Assembly (NCBI RefSeq): GCF_015207005.2 | Contig: NZ_JADEXS020000001.1 | Location: 6,471,001-6,535,000, forward strand | Reading direction: 5' to 3' | Origin: Desmonostoc muscorum LEGE 12446 | GTDB lineage: Bacteria; Cyanobacteriota; Cyanobacteriia; Cyanobacteriales; Nostocaceae | DNA length: 64,000 bases | Shown: positions 56,339-64,000 of the stretch, in pieces | Position numbering within the stretch: position 1 is the stretch's first letter | How the letters are laid out: each line of letters starts with the position of its first letter | Translations under genes and position numbers: made by a program | Notes under the pieces: model-generated | Told to the model about the DNA's origin: nothing | The model's input: the letters and a program-made list of their open reading frames with translations, nothing else | The model's database searches: none

Positions 56339-57919
56339 TTAAAGTGTTACTGTGTACGCGTCCCGAATGCCAGGGACTTTAATAATCTCATCTAAAATGC
56401 CCTCAGGTAAAGGGTCATCTATGCTGAGAGCCATGACTGCATCACCACGGACGATTTTTCGACCGACTTGCATACTGGCAATGTTCACATTGAAACTGCC
56501 AAGCAGCGAACCGAGTTTACCGATAATCCCCGGCATATCACGGTGTAGGGTAAACACCATATATTTACTGGGTGGGACGTTAATGGGGAAACCATCAACG
56601 TCGGTGAGATGGATTTCTCGCTCACCCAACAAAGCTCCTGTGACGGAATGAGTACCTAAAGTACCCGTAGCTTCTAGATGCAGTGTGCCAGCATAATCTC
56701 TAATGGAAGCATCGCGGGTTTCAATTACCCGAATTCCCCGTTCTTTGGCTTCTATGCTGGCATTTACGTAATTTACGCGTTCGCGCAAGGCTTGGTAAAG
56801 CAGTCCTTTGAGGGCAGCTACTACCAAAGGCTGACTTTTGTTAGTGGCGAGTTCCCCTTGCAGTCGAATATTGAGTACTTCCACTCGTCCGCCAGCTAGC
56901 TGTCCCACTAGGTTACCTAGAGTTTCTGCTAGTTGCATATAGGGTTTGAGTTCTTCCAACACATCGGGGCCGAGTCCGGGAATGTTGACGGCTGAACGTG
57001 CTGGTAGTCCTAAAAGTACATCCCGAATTTGTTCGGCGACATCGATGGCTACATTCACTTGCGCTTCTGCGGTGGATGCTCCCAAGTGGGGGGTGAGGAT
57101 GACTTCCTTGCCTAGCGATCGCAATTCCGATTCTCCCAGTGGTTCTGACTCGAACACATCCAAGGCTGCACCTGCGATTTTACCAGCTTTGATCGCTGCT
57201 GCTAAAGCACTTTCCTCAATGATCCCACCACGAGCGCAGTTAACAATCCGGGCTGTGGGTTTCATCTTTGCCAGGGTTACGGCATTGATTAAGTGGGTGG
57301 TTTCTGGGGTTTTAGGGATGTGTAGGGTGATATAGTCTGCTTGCTGGAAGAGTAAATCCAGTTCTACTAACTGACAGCCAATTTGTTCAGCTCGTTCTGT
57401 AGAGATAAAGGGGTCATAAGCTAGGAGTTTCATCCCCATCGCCCTGGCGACATTGGCCACATGGGAGCCTATTTTACCCAAGCCGACAATGCCGAGAGTT
57501 TTTTTGTAGACTTCCGCGCCGACAAAGCTATTGCGATCCCATGCGCCGCGTTTCACCGAAGCGTTAGCATCGGGGATATGGCGAGACAAAGCTAAAATCA
57601 TCGCTAAAGCATGTTCAGCAGCAGCGATGGTGTTTCCCTCTGGAGAATTGACTACTACAATTCCTCGGCGTGTGGCGGCGGGAACATCCACATTATCCAC
57701 ACCCACACCAGCGCGACCGATGATTTTTAGCTGGGTACCGGCTTCAATAATTTCTTGAGTGACACGCGTACTAGAACGAATCATTAGCGCGTCGTATTCA
57801 CCAATAATTTCTCTCAGTTCTGCTGGTTTTAGACCTATTTTGACATCAACGGTAGCAACTTGGGAAAGAATGTCAATTCCAGCTTGGTCAATAGAATCAG
57901 AGACAAGAACCTTAGACAT
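56339..57919 (-). CDS. serA: D-3-phosphoglycerate dehydrogenase
   Basis: This 526-residue long-form SerA (type I) has the N-terminal substrate domain (MSKVLVSDSIDQAGIDIL), the NAD motif GIVGLGKIGSHVANVARAMG (near 146), catalytic Arg in NCARGGIIEESALAAAI, Glu in DVFESEP and His in ILTPHLGASTAEAQ. An intervening domain (about 320-450) leads to a C-terminal ACT domain (YMVFTLHRDMPGIIGKLGSLLGSFNVNIASMQVGRK) that may bind a regulatory ligand. It makes 3-phosphohydroxypyruvate, the first step of the phosphorylated serine pathway. All catalytic residues are present. Confidence 0.96.
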   Translation of the reverse strand: MSKVLVSDSIDQAGIDILSQVATVDVKIGLKPAELREIIGEYDALMIRSSTRVTQEIIEAGTQLKIIGRAGVGVDNVDVPAATRRGIVVVNSPEGNTIAAAEHALAMILALSRHIPDANASVKRGAWDRNSFVGAEVYKKTLGIVGLGKIGSHVANVARAMGMKLLAYDPFISTERAEQIGCQLVELDLLFQQADYITLHIPKTPETTHLINAVTLAKMKPTARIVNCARGGIIEESALAAAIKAGKIAGAALDVFESEPLGESELRSLGKEVILTPHLGASTAEAQVNVAIDVAEQIRDVLLGLPARSAVNIPGLGPDVLEELKPYMQLAETLGNLVGQLAGGRVEVLNIRLQGELATNKSQPLVVAALKGLLYQALRERVNYVNASIEAKERGIRVIETRDASIRDYAGTLHLEATGTLGTHSVTGALLGEREIHLTDVDGFPINVPPSKYMVFTLHRDMPGIIGKLGSLLGSFNVNIASMQVGRKIVRGDAVMALSIDDPLPEGILDEIIKVPGIRDAYTVTL

Positions 57920-58362
57920 GATTACTTTATTTAGAGCTACAGGTTTTGCTGCACAAGACTTTTTAGTTTAGTCTTTATCTGTCGCAATTCAGCAAAAATT
58001 ATGCGTTTTAATATGAACTTAACCTTGAGTTAGACTGCGTGCTGATGGTATGCGATCGTGAGTTGCTTCTGGTGATGTGTATTGCCTCCTAGTCTCTGTA
58101 GATGAGTGGGTGTTTGCACTGCCCTGTCGCTAAATATAAAGCATGAATGGTATCAACCCCGATATATTTATTAATAGTTAAGAGTTACCAAAAATTTTAT
58201 TGGCTTCAGCAACTTCTCGGAAGGGGAGTGGGGAGTGGGGGAGATGGGGGAGATGGGGGAGATGAGGGAGATGAGGGAGATGAGGGAGATGAGGGAGAAG
58301 TTATAGCAAGTCTTTCCCCTCTCCCCTAGAGCCTCTTTCCCTATGCTCCATGCCCCAGATAA
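57920..58362. other. intergenic region with GGAGATGAG tandem repeats
   Basis: About 58215-58306 consists of GTGGGGA, GGGGGAGAT and eight or so GGGAGATGA units, followed by CCCCTCTCCCC. This is another G-rich/C-rich block. The upstream part has no gene. A short plus-strand frame here is an artefact of the repeats. Confidence 0.65.
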
Positions 58363-59607
58363 TTACCGTTGGCGGTTGATCCTGAGTTGTTCAATTTCGA
58401 CCAGAACTCGTATAGATGCGATCGCTTGATCTATTAACCCAGATCCAGGCGCGAAATATGCCAAATCTGCCTGGATTTGCTCTTGAAATCGGCGACATTT
58501 TTTTCTGCTAAATTCTTCTAAAAAACTAATATCGTTTCCCAACCAAGAACTATACTCATGTTCAATTATACTCTTAATAACCCTTAATTTCTCTACATAA
58601 TTACGCGTGTGAACAGCGATTATGTGTCGTTTTTGTTCCAACTGTTGCAAATATCGAGCATATTTTGAGGCTGTTTGTACAAGGTTTTTAATTTGAACTT
58701 CTAATTGATTTAAATCCTCTTCTGTTAAATTGTATCTTTTTGTTAAATTTTCCAATTTATCAATTTCTTGTTCAATATTTTTGTAGTTTGCTTCCAGCAT
58801 TGGAAAAATTTCACGACTATGAGTATATGATTGAATTATTTGATTACGATAGCAAAATAAATCAATAAAATCTTGATAGCAATTAGCAAATTTTTTATCA
58901 GCTTCGTGGGTGCAGAATAACCAGAGTAGAATATGCTGATAAACTGTATTTTTGCTAAGAATTCCGTACTCAAAAATAGGGCTGCCAAATAATTGTCCTT
59001 GGCGATGGAGTTTTGGTTGTTTTTGGCAATCTGGAATCAAAGCATTCAGACATTCATTAGCGAGTTCTATTAAAGCTATTTCACTGAGCTTTTGTTGGTC
59101 ATCAGGAAGTTGCCAAGGCTCAGAGTAAAGCTCCCTTTGTTTCTCTGGCAGCCAAGCCGTAATCAGCAAAGTTTGACCTAATGAACCGGCTATAAACTCT
59201 GGAAGTAAGCAATTATCGGGATTAAACTGTTTTAAGAATGAAACATTTTTCTGGCAATTTTGACCTTCTTCTGGACAGCGAAGATTTAAAGCCAAGGCAT
59301 AGCTATCATCAATTCGTAACGGATAAGCAAAGCCCTCAATTTTTATCTGTTGTTCATCTAGTAAAAGCTTGCCCTCAAAGGGTGGAGAAACATTATCATT
59401 TTTGATTTCTTCTTCTTTGATTAAATCTACACGAAACCTATCTAGCTCTTTGTCAAGATTAATTCGCTGCTTGAGATTGAAGTCTGAAATTTTCAATTTA
59501 TCTAAAAGTTCATCGCATTTTTCGTATAATTGCTTAGGGTTTTTACTATTTTGAAAATGGTATGCAAACAAGTGGATATTAGGTGAATAGATGACTTGAT
59601 GACTCAT
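58363..59607 (-). CDS. unrecognised coiled-coil protein
   Basis: The start is placed at ATG 59605-59607 (MSHQVIYSPNIHLFAYHFQN). The frame reaches 60003, but that extension lies opposite a nuclease gene and has poor composition. The 414-residue protein has a globular N-terminal half with a Cys-rich spot (NLRCPEEGQNC) and a W-rich stretch (LLITAWLPEKQRELYSEPWQLPDD). Its helical second half includes predicted coiled coil (IEQEIDKLENLTKRYNLTEEDLNQLEVQIKNLVQTASKYARYLQQLEQKRH). No signal peptide or named domain was seen. It is divergent from the nuclease gene, with HIP1 sites and an inverted repeat between. It lies in an accessory region, so a conflict-related role is possible, but nothing proves it. 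Confidence 0.72.
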   Translation of the reverse strand: MSHQVIYSPNIHLFAYHFQNSKNPKQLYEKCDELLDKLKISDFNLKQRINLDKELDRFRVDLIKEEEIKNDNVSPPFEGKLLLDEQQIKIEGFAYPLRIDDSYALALNLRCPEEGQNCQKNVSFLKQFNPDNCLLPEFIAGSLGQTLLITAWLPEKQRELYSEPWQLPDDQQKLSEIALIELANECLNALIPDCQKQPKLHRQGQLFGSPIFEYGILSKNTVYQHILLWLFCTHEADKKFANCYQDFIDLFCYRNQIIQSYTHSREIFPMLEANYKNIEQEIDKLENLTKRYNLTEEDLNQLEVQIKNLVQTASKYARYLQQLEQKRHIIAVHTRNYVEKLRVIKSIIEHEYSSWLGNDISFLEEFSRKKCRRFQEQIQADLAYFAPGSGLIDQAIASIRVLVEIEQLRINRQR

Positions 59608-59836
59608 TATTATTATCTGATTTTGTTTTTGTGAATGAGAACTAGATAGGTTTTTAGGTGTTATTAATTTCGGGAGCGATCGCAACTTTCTAGTAATAAA
59701 TGTATTATTACTTAAATAAAAACTAATCTGCGATCGCTGTAATATATTTGTTACAACACGTCTTGCACTAAAAATCGCTATAATTCTGGTGACCCAAAAA
59801 AACCAAGTATGATTTGAGTTTTCGGGAGACCAAGCG
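59608..59836. promoter_or_regulatory. shared upstream region of divergent genes
   Basis: It contains AGTAATA (59692-59698) and TATTACT (59706-59712), perfect 7-bp arms 7 bases apart, and two HIP1-type octamers. It must hold the promoters of both flanking genes. Confidence 0.4.
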
Positions 59837-60640
59837 ATGTTAGAGTACAACTTACCAAGGTACTTGCCCTCAGCCGAGGAACTACCCGACTCTGATGAAA
59901 CCCCTGTGGATAATGAACTCCAAGAATTGATACCAGGCTTGCTGAAGGCGATACTGCTCATACTCTGGGCAGAACGTATGGACTGGTTTTTTGGCATAGA
60001 CATGGGTATTTATTATCATCCCGATAAACCGCCCATTGTGCCAGATGGGTTTTTGAGTTTAGGAGTAGAGCGGTTTTATGATGAGGAACTGCGTCCCAGT
60101 TATGTACTGTGGGATGAAAACGTTCTACCGATTTTGGTACTAGAAGTAGTTTCCCAAAATTATCGCAAGGAATACAGCACTAAATTAGATGAATATGCAG
60201 CATTGGGCGTACTTTACTACGTGATTTATTCTTCTCGTCGTCGCCGCAAACCGCATCTAGAAGTACATAAGTTAGTTAATGGTAGGTATGAATTACAAGA
60301 AGGAAACCCCGTTTGGCTACCAGAAATTGGCTTAGGAATTGGTTGCGAAAGGGGAAATTATTGCGGCGTAACGCGGGAATGGATGTATTGGTATGATGAG
60401 CAAGGACAACGGTATCTCACACCCGCAGAACAAATAAAACAAGAAGTACAACGCGCTCAACAAGCACAACAACGCGCTCAACAAGAAACACAACGCGCTC
60501 AACAAGAAGCACAACGCGCTCAACAAGAAACACAACGCGCTCAACAAGAAGCACAACGCGCTCAACAAGCACAACAACGGGTGCAACAGTTGACGGAACA
60601 ATTAAGAGCGCTGGGAATAGATCCAGATAATGTAGGTTAA
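59837..60640 (+). CDS. Uma2-family (DUF820) endonuclease-like protein with Gln/Ala repeat tail
   Basis: This 267-residue protein has a Uma2 domain (about 20-190), PD-(D/E)XK-like fold, with motifs IVPDGFLSLGV, VLWDENVLPILVLEVVSQNYRKEY and YYVIYSSRR. This family is hugely expanded in cyanobacteria and probably cuts DNA, though its role is unclear. Residues about 195-255 are a coiled-coil tail made of seven-residue units QRAQQEA / QRAQQET, encoded by a 21-bp tandem repeat (about 60448-60580). The tail ends with a short variable sequence. A second Uma2 gene with a similar but RAEQERQ tail lies at 61792-62595. Confidence 0.88.
   Translation: MLEYNLPRYLPSAEELPDSDETPVDNELQELIPGLLKAILLILWAERMDWFFGIDMGIYYHPDKPPIVPDGFLSLGVERFYDEELRPSYVLWDENVLPILVLEVVSQNYRKEYSTKLDEYAALGVLYYVIYSSRRRRKPHLEVHKLVNGRYELQEGNPVWLPEIGLGIGCERGNYCGVTREWMYWYDEQGQRYLTPAEQIKQEVQRAQQAQQRAQQETQRAQQEAQRAQQETQRAQQEAQRAQQAQQRVQQLTEQLRALGIDPDNVG
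60448..60580 (+). repeat. 21-bp tandem repeat in the tail of a Uma2 gene
   Basis: CAACGCGCTCAACAAGAAGCA units, about five or six, code for a heptad-like QRAQQEA pattern. Confidence 0.85.
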
Positions 60641-60858
60641 TTAAATATTTTGCAATATTTTTAACAAGACCAAAAAATCACGTTTTTTAGATTACAGAAT
60701 TCAGCATGAATTTTGACTCCTGAATTACAGCAGATTTCAAAGAAAGTGAGGCACACAACGATTCGTCTGTTATCCAGGTATAAAGCGTGTTTTATTCCTC
60801 AATTGTGTTAGCGCAGCGGGGCTTAGCCCATTCTGAATTCTGTTGTATTAGAGAAAAA
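60641..60858. other. spacer with interspersed repeat, copy 3
   Basis: The repeat copy at 60726-60842 starts TACAGCAGATTTCAAAGAAA and ends TTCTGAATTCTG. No gene. Confidence 0.6.
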
Positions 60859-61713
60859 CTATTGCTTTTTAGGAATAACGTTCCTGATTCCACTTTTAGT
60901 AGAAATAGTATCACCTTTGTAACGAGGGATGATATGAATACTGGCGTGCATAATATTTTGGCCTGCTTCTCGATTAATGTTCATTCCTACGTTAAAACCA
61001 TCAGGCTCAAATTCACTTTTGAGAATTTCTTGCACTTTATTTACCATAAACCAGCAAGCAGATTGTTCTTTGAACGGTAGTTCAAAATAATTGCTAACAT
61101 GACGTTTAGGAATAACTAAAACATGTCCTTTACTTATAGGATAGCCATCAAATATTGCGTAGGCGGTTGCTGATTCAGTTAATAGTTTGAGATTTTTACG
61201 AGGATTACAAAATATACAATAATTAGATGAATTTTGCTGATGGTTATAATGAATATATTCATAAACTTCCCGATGTTCATCTGAATAAATTGAAGCGAAG
61301 GGAAGTTTTACAATACATTGATATGTAGGCTTTTTATGAACATAATGTTCACGAAATCCTTCTTTTTTAATATCTCTTCTGACGGTGTAATAAGCTTTAC
61401 CTCCGGCTTTTAATAAGTGTGATACTTGCATCAGAATATTAGCTTGTTCTTCAGCAAATAAAACATTTAAAACATAAAAGCAAATTATTGTATCAAATTT
61501 ATTATCAGGATATTCTGGAAAATAATAAGGGTCATAACCTGTGATATCACAGCCTTTTTGGCGTAATATTTTCACATCATTACCCAAGCCACAACCAAAG
61601 TCTAGTATTTTGCCTTGTAGGAGGTTTTGATTTAATAAAAACTGTGCTGGAAATGATAGATAAGTTCTTTCGATCGCAGTTAAATGACTGAATTGATTTT
61701 TTTGCTGTTTCAT
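60859..61713 (-). CDS. SAM-methyltransferase - HIT domain fusion
   Basis: This 284-residue protein starts at ATG 61711-61713 (MKQQKNQFSHLTAIERTYLS). The frame runs on to an ATG at 61755, and neither start has a strong ribosome site. The N-terminal about 145 residues form a class I SAM domain (ILDFGCGLGNDVKILRQKG, DTIICFYVLNVL, LLKAGGKAYYTVR). From about 165 a HIT domain follows (CIFCNP, AIFDGYPISKGHVLVIPKRHVSNYFEL, then NIMHASIHIIPRYKGD). The usual catalytic HxHxH is HxSxH here: the middle His, the nucleophile in HIT hydrolases, is Ser. So the HIT half may bind but not hydrolyse nucleotides. The fusion itself is unusual. Confidence 0.82.
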   Translation of the reverse strand: MKQQKNQFSHLTAIERTYLSFPAQFLLNQNLLQGKILDFGCGLGNDVKILRQKGCDITGYDPYYFPEYPDNKFDTIICFYVLNVLFAEEQANILMQVSHLLKAGGKAYYTVRRDIKKEGFREHYVHKKPTYQCIVKLPFASIYSDEHREVYEYIHYNHQQNSSNYCIFCNPRKNLKLLTESATAYAIFDGYPISKGHVLVIPKRHVSNYFELPFKEQSACWFMVNKVQEILKSEFEPDGFNVGMNINREAGQNIMHASIHIIPRYKGDTISTKSGIRNVIPKKQ

Positions 61714-61791
61714 GGAATTTTGGTGCAGATGTCCCAAAATTATTATTCCCAGCATTGCTTGAGGTTATGCGATGTCTACGACGGGCTACGC

Positions 61792-62595
61792 CTACGCATC
61801 AGGATCAACACCTAGCTCACGTAACTTAGCTGCTAATATATCAGCACGTTGGCGTTCTTGTTCAGCACGTTGCTGTTCTTGTTCAGCACGTTGGCGCTCT
61901 TGTTCAGCACGTTGGCGCTCTTGTTCAGCACGTTGGCGTTCCTGTTCAGCTTGTTCGCTGCTCCAAAAGAGCAAATTTCCTTCTGCATCCCACCATCGCA
62001 GCCAATTTGTCGTATTGCAAAGTCTTTCGCCATACCAAATTCCAAGGAATAAATCTAACTCAGGAATCCAGAAGCGTCCATTGCTATCTGCTTGCTGCAA
62101 AGTATATCTTCCATTTTGCAAGCAGCGTACTTCTAAACTTGGTTCGTAGGGGTCGTAGGTTACGTAGGTTGGAACCTTCAGAATTCGTTCGTAAAAATAG
62201 AGCTTACCATAAGGTGGAGTTGAGCGAACTGAGAGTTCTCCACCTTCTGTGTCTGAGAGAAATTCCATTACCACAGCAACAGCAGCGCCTTCGAAGTTCT
62301 GGGTATAGCTACGGCGAATTACATCAGCGGCTACAGGGTGTACTTGAGGGACATAAAACCAGTCTGGTGCTTTGACGACGATTTTTTTATTGACTGTGGC
62401 TACCAGTCCAAAATTAGAGCCAATTAGCATCTGCGGTTGGATGCGTTCTGCGGTTCCCAAAGCATCGGTAAGCGCCGCAGCAAGAGCGGGTTGTTGAATA
62501 TTTTCCACTGGATCGTCGGGTAAAATGAAGTCAGCTGGGAGTGCTTCCCAAGTAACAATTGGTTCTTTTTGGGTGGGTTGAATTTGTAGAACCAT
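61792..62595 (-). CDS. Uma2-family (DUF820) endonuclease-like protein with Arg/Glu/Gln repeat tail
   Basis: The start is at ATG 62593-62595 (MVLQIQPTQKEPIVTWEALPADF) with AGGAG before it. The 267-residue protein has a Uma2 domain (about 45-205: VVKAPDWFYVPQ, VAVVMEFLSDTEGGEL, RILKVPTYVTYDP). Its tail (about 213-255) has seven-residue units RAEQERQ encoded by a 21-bp repeat (about 61850-61948). It then ends ADILAAKLRELGVDPDA, nearly the same as the end of the other Uma2 gene (LTEQLRALGIDPDNVG). The tail likely forms a charged helix. The two genes are separated by the methyltransferase-HIT gene. Confidence 0.88.
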   Translation of the reverse strand: MVLQIQPTQKEPIVTWEALPADFILPDDPVENIQQPALAAALTDALGTAERIQPQMLIGSNFGLVATVNKKIVVKAPDWFYVPQVHPVAADVIRRSYTQNFEGAAVAVVMEFLSDTEGGELSVRSTPPYGKLYFYERILKVPTYVTYDPYEPSLEVRCLQNGRYTLQQADSNGRFWIPELDLFLGIWYGERLCNTTNWLRWWDAEGNLLFWSSEQAEQERQRAEQERQRAEQERQRAEQEQQRAEQERQRADILAAKLRELGVDPDA

Positions 62596-62655
62596 AAAAT
62601 GACTCCTAATATCAATTTCCAAGTTATCAGTTATTAGGACTGTCTAACATACTCT

Positions 62656-63021
62656 ATGGCGGTTCCCATTCAGATGCGGTACATTGAAGACCCCGACACC
62701 CGCTCGATTCTCAAAGACCGCGCCACTGCTGATAATTCTGGGAATGTGCGAGGTGCAGCCATCCAAGCATTAGCCAAACAGTTCAGAAATCAGTCTGAAT
62801 TGTTTGAAATTTACTACAACTGCGCTGTCAATGACTCCTTTAAAGGTAAACATGATCTCCCATTTAACCCCAACCCTCGGCGCATTGCACTAGAGATAAT
62901 TATCAAGCAATTTCTTCAGCATCCCCAGACTTTACGACCGTTGCGCGACAAAGCAACGAATGACGCAGATGAAGAAGTGCGGAAATTTGCTCAAGAGAAG
63001 TTGGCAGAATTAGAGAAGTAA
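62656..63021 (+). pseudogene. C-terminal HEAT-repeat remnant
   Basis: This 121-residue frame has a HEAT/armadillo pattern (DPDTRSILKDRATADNSGNVRGAAIQALAKQFR, RPLRDKATNDADEEVRKFAQEKLAELEK). This is the type of sequence that closes long NACHT- or STAND-type NTPases with HEAT repeats in filamentous cyanobacteria. Here the ATG has no ribosome site and no NTPase domain lies upstream. I take it as the 3' remnant of such a gene, although a short stand-alone protein cannot be excluded. Confidence 0.6.
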
Positions 63022-63102
63022 AAGAGTTTCAAAAGTATGAACAACACAAAAGTTCGTAATTCGTAATTCGTAATTCGTAATTCGTAATTATGTTTCAGAA
63101 GA

Positions 63103-63309
63103 ATGAAATATACAATCGTTATTCAGTGGTCTGATGAAGATGAGTGTTTTGTTGTCAGTCTTCCGGAATGGGGAGAGTTTTGTCATACTCACGGCGATAC
63201 TTACGAAGAAGCTCTCAAAAATGCTCAAGAAGTTTTAGAAATGCTGATTGAATCATCGTTGGCAGATGGTCAATCTCTACCAGAGCCAAAAATACTAGAC
63301 CTGCCTTGA
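63103..63309 (+). CDS. HicB-like small protein (possible antitoxin)
   Basis: This 68-residue protein, MKYTIVIQWSDEDECFVVSL and onward (PEWGEFCHTHGDTYEEALKNAQEVLEMLIESSLADGQSLPEPK), fits the HicB-like fold: a partial RNase H-like core with strand, turn, strand and a helix. No HicA toxin gene is adjacent, so it may act alone or with a distant partner. It lies after TTCGTAA-type repeats (63054-63088). A second decayed HicB-like tail is found at 63549-63662. Confidence 0.75.
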   Translation: MKYTIVIQWSDEDECFVVSLPEWGEFCHTHGDTYEEALKNAQEVLEMLIESSLADGQSLPEPKILDLP

Positions 63310-63389
63310 AAATAGGGAGTAGGGAATAGGGAGTGGGGAGTAGGCAAAAGAAATTTTCATTGCTTCTTGTGAGTGCAACTTATGGAGTG

Positions 63390-63518
63390 TCTTGCATAAA
63401 TAATTTTTTGTCTCACGCAAAGGCAAGGCAGCGCGTTGGGGGGTTCCCCAACTTGAAGCGACTGCCGCGCAAAAGCGCAAAGAAGAAGGCGAAAAAAAGG
63501 ACTTTTGCAAGAGGTCTA
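63390..63518. mobile_element. MITE-like element, TCTTGCA ends, copy 2
   Basis: The left end is TCTTGCATAAAT and the right end (minus strand) TAGACCTCTTGCAAAAGTCC. The left end is eroded compared with the copy at 21543-21766. The inside contains GGTTCCCCAACTTG and CGCAAAAGCGC segments. No coding capacity. Confidence 0.6.
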
Positions 63519-63548
63519 CTCACTACACAACCACTATGATAAACAATT

Positions 63549-63662
63549 GTCAAAATTTCTCAAGAACTTTTAAATATATTGAATGAATCATTTTCAGCAG
63601 GTAGGCATGGTGGACTGTTACCAGAGCCGAAAACACCAGTAAAACGACAAAAAGTAGCATAA
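63549..63662 (+). pseudogene. 3' remnant of a second HicB-like gene
   Basis: The frame (VKISQELLNILNESFSAGRH and onward) ends GGLLPEPKTPVKRQKVA with a stop, and has no start. The LPEPK end matches the HicB-like protein at 63103-63309. A MITE-like element sits just before it. It is likely a decayed gene cut off by the insertion. Confidence 0.5.
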
Positions 63663-63943
63663 TTACAAAGAAGCGTAGTTTACCGCCGTAGGCATCGCTC
63701 AACATCTACCAAAGTAATCCTAAGTTATAGTTTGTTGATTTAACTAACAATATTATGCATTAATCTGACTTTTCACAGTCAAAAAGTATCACAGACGACA
63801 AAACTTTTCTCAATCATCGCACCCAAGAAAACTTTTCGAGTTATTTAACACTGATAGAATTGATTTAAAGACTTGTGGAATCTGCTTTTCCTGAACAGAC
63901 TGGACTTGCATAAATTACTATCAACAACTTTCGACTCAACATC

Positions 63944-64000
63944 ATGAAGCGCTTTGCCTCTATTTTTCTCGCAGGCTTGATAGCCTCTGCTTCAGCTTTG
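63944..64000 (+). CDS. start of an exported protein (partial)
   Basis: An ATG opens MKRFASIFLAGLIASASAL, a signal peptide with a basic start and hydrophobic core, and runs off the window. The mature part is not visible, so the function is unknown. The preceding 280 bases hold no clear gene. Confidence 0.55.
   Translation, partial: MKRFASIFLAGLIASASAL

Noticed and set aside
59608..60003. N-terminal extension of the coiled-coil protein
   Set aside because: It overlaps the opposite-strand Uma2 gene and has unusual Ser-rich composition. The ATG at 59607 is preferred.
60448..60580. Regular 21-bp repeat that could look like an array
   Set aside because: It lies within a coding frame and gives a heptad-like protein tail. 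There are no spacers.
61833..62052. Frames made of NVLNKNA or LFSTLA repeats
   Set aside because: They are other-frame readings of the 21-bp repeat in the Uma2 gene.

Overview
The window is chromosomal DNA from a filamentous, probably heterocyst-forming (Nostocales-type) cyanobacterium. The evidence is: acsF for chlorophyll synthesis, a soluble cytochrome c6, DUF2996 and DUF1517 proteins, a very large Ser/Thr-kinase/histidine-kinase hybrid, DUF4347 adhesin-like proteins, many HIP1 octamers (GCGATCGC), and intergenic spacers full of 7-bp and 9-bp short tandem repeats (GGGGACT, CTCATCTCC, CCAAAAT, TTCTGAA types). No rRNA, tRNA or CRISPR array was found by eye.

Layout. 1-1.9 kb: a lipid-transport (Mla-type) substrate-binding protein, cut by the window edge, and its ATPase. 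2.3-9.1 kb: threonine aldolase, a VapBC-type toxin-antitoxin pair, a GAF histidine kinase, a small exported protein, an EamA exporter, a DUF2996 protein and a TM2 protein. 9.7-10.8 kb: acsF with a clear terminator. 11.0-13.6 kb: a tight three-gene operon ending in a RimK-like ATP-grasp ligase, the best candidate here for an undescribed pathway. 14-17 kb: small proteins and a TonB-dependent receptor, then about 1.9 kb of AT-rich DNA without a gene. 19.0-21.5 kb: a UbiA-superfamily membrane enzyme with a divergent first Asp motif plus an FAD monooxygenase, a likely terpenoid mini-cluster. 21.8-27.6 kb: a 1,922-residue hybrid kinase. 28-34 kb: petJ, a GNAT acetyltransferase, a group-2 type sigma factor and priA. 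34.6-44 kb: two huge tandem paralogues (DUF4347, FG-GAP, Calx-beta, RTX). 44.5-46.5 kb: a two-component pair. 47-58 kb: tyrA, a pentapeptide-repeat protein, a DUF1517 protein, a lipoprotein, fabG, a TnpB-only IS200/IS605-type element that appears to split a small gene, trxA, prmA and serA. 58-64 kb: an accessory stretch with an unrecognised coiled-coil protein, two Uma2-type nucleases with repeat tails, a methyltransferase-HIT fusion whose HIT nucleophile is replaced, remnants of a HEAT-repeat and a HicB-type gene, and the start of an exported protein.

Mobile and repeat load is unusually visible. There are at least four families of small inverted-repeat or MITE-like elements, several with two or three copies in the window. 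A repeat type with a G-rich half followed by a C-rich half occurs in spacers and has also entered two reading frames (the gene before the ATP-grasp ligase, and priA) without breaking them.

All domain calls come from reading motifs and general family knowledge. No database search was run, and residue positions marked about are estimates from coordinates.
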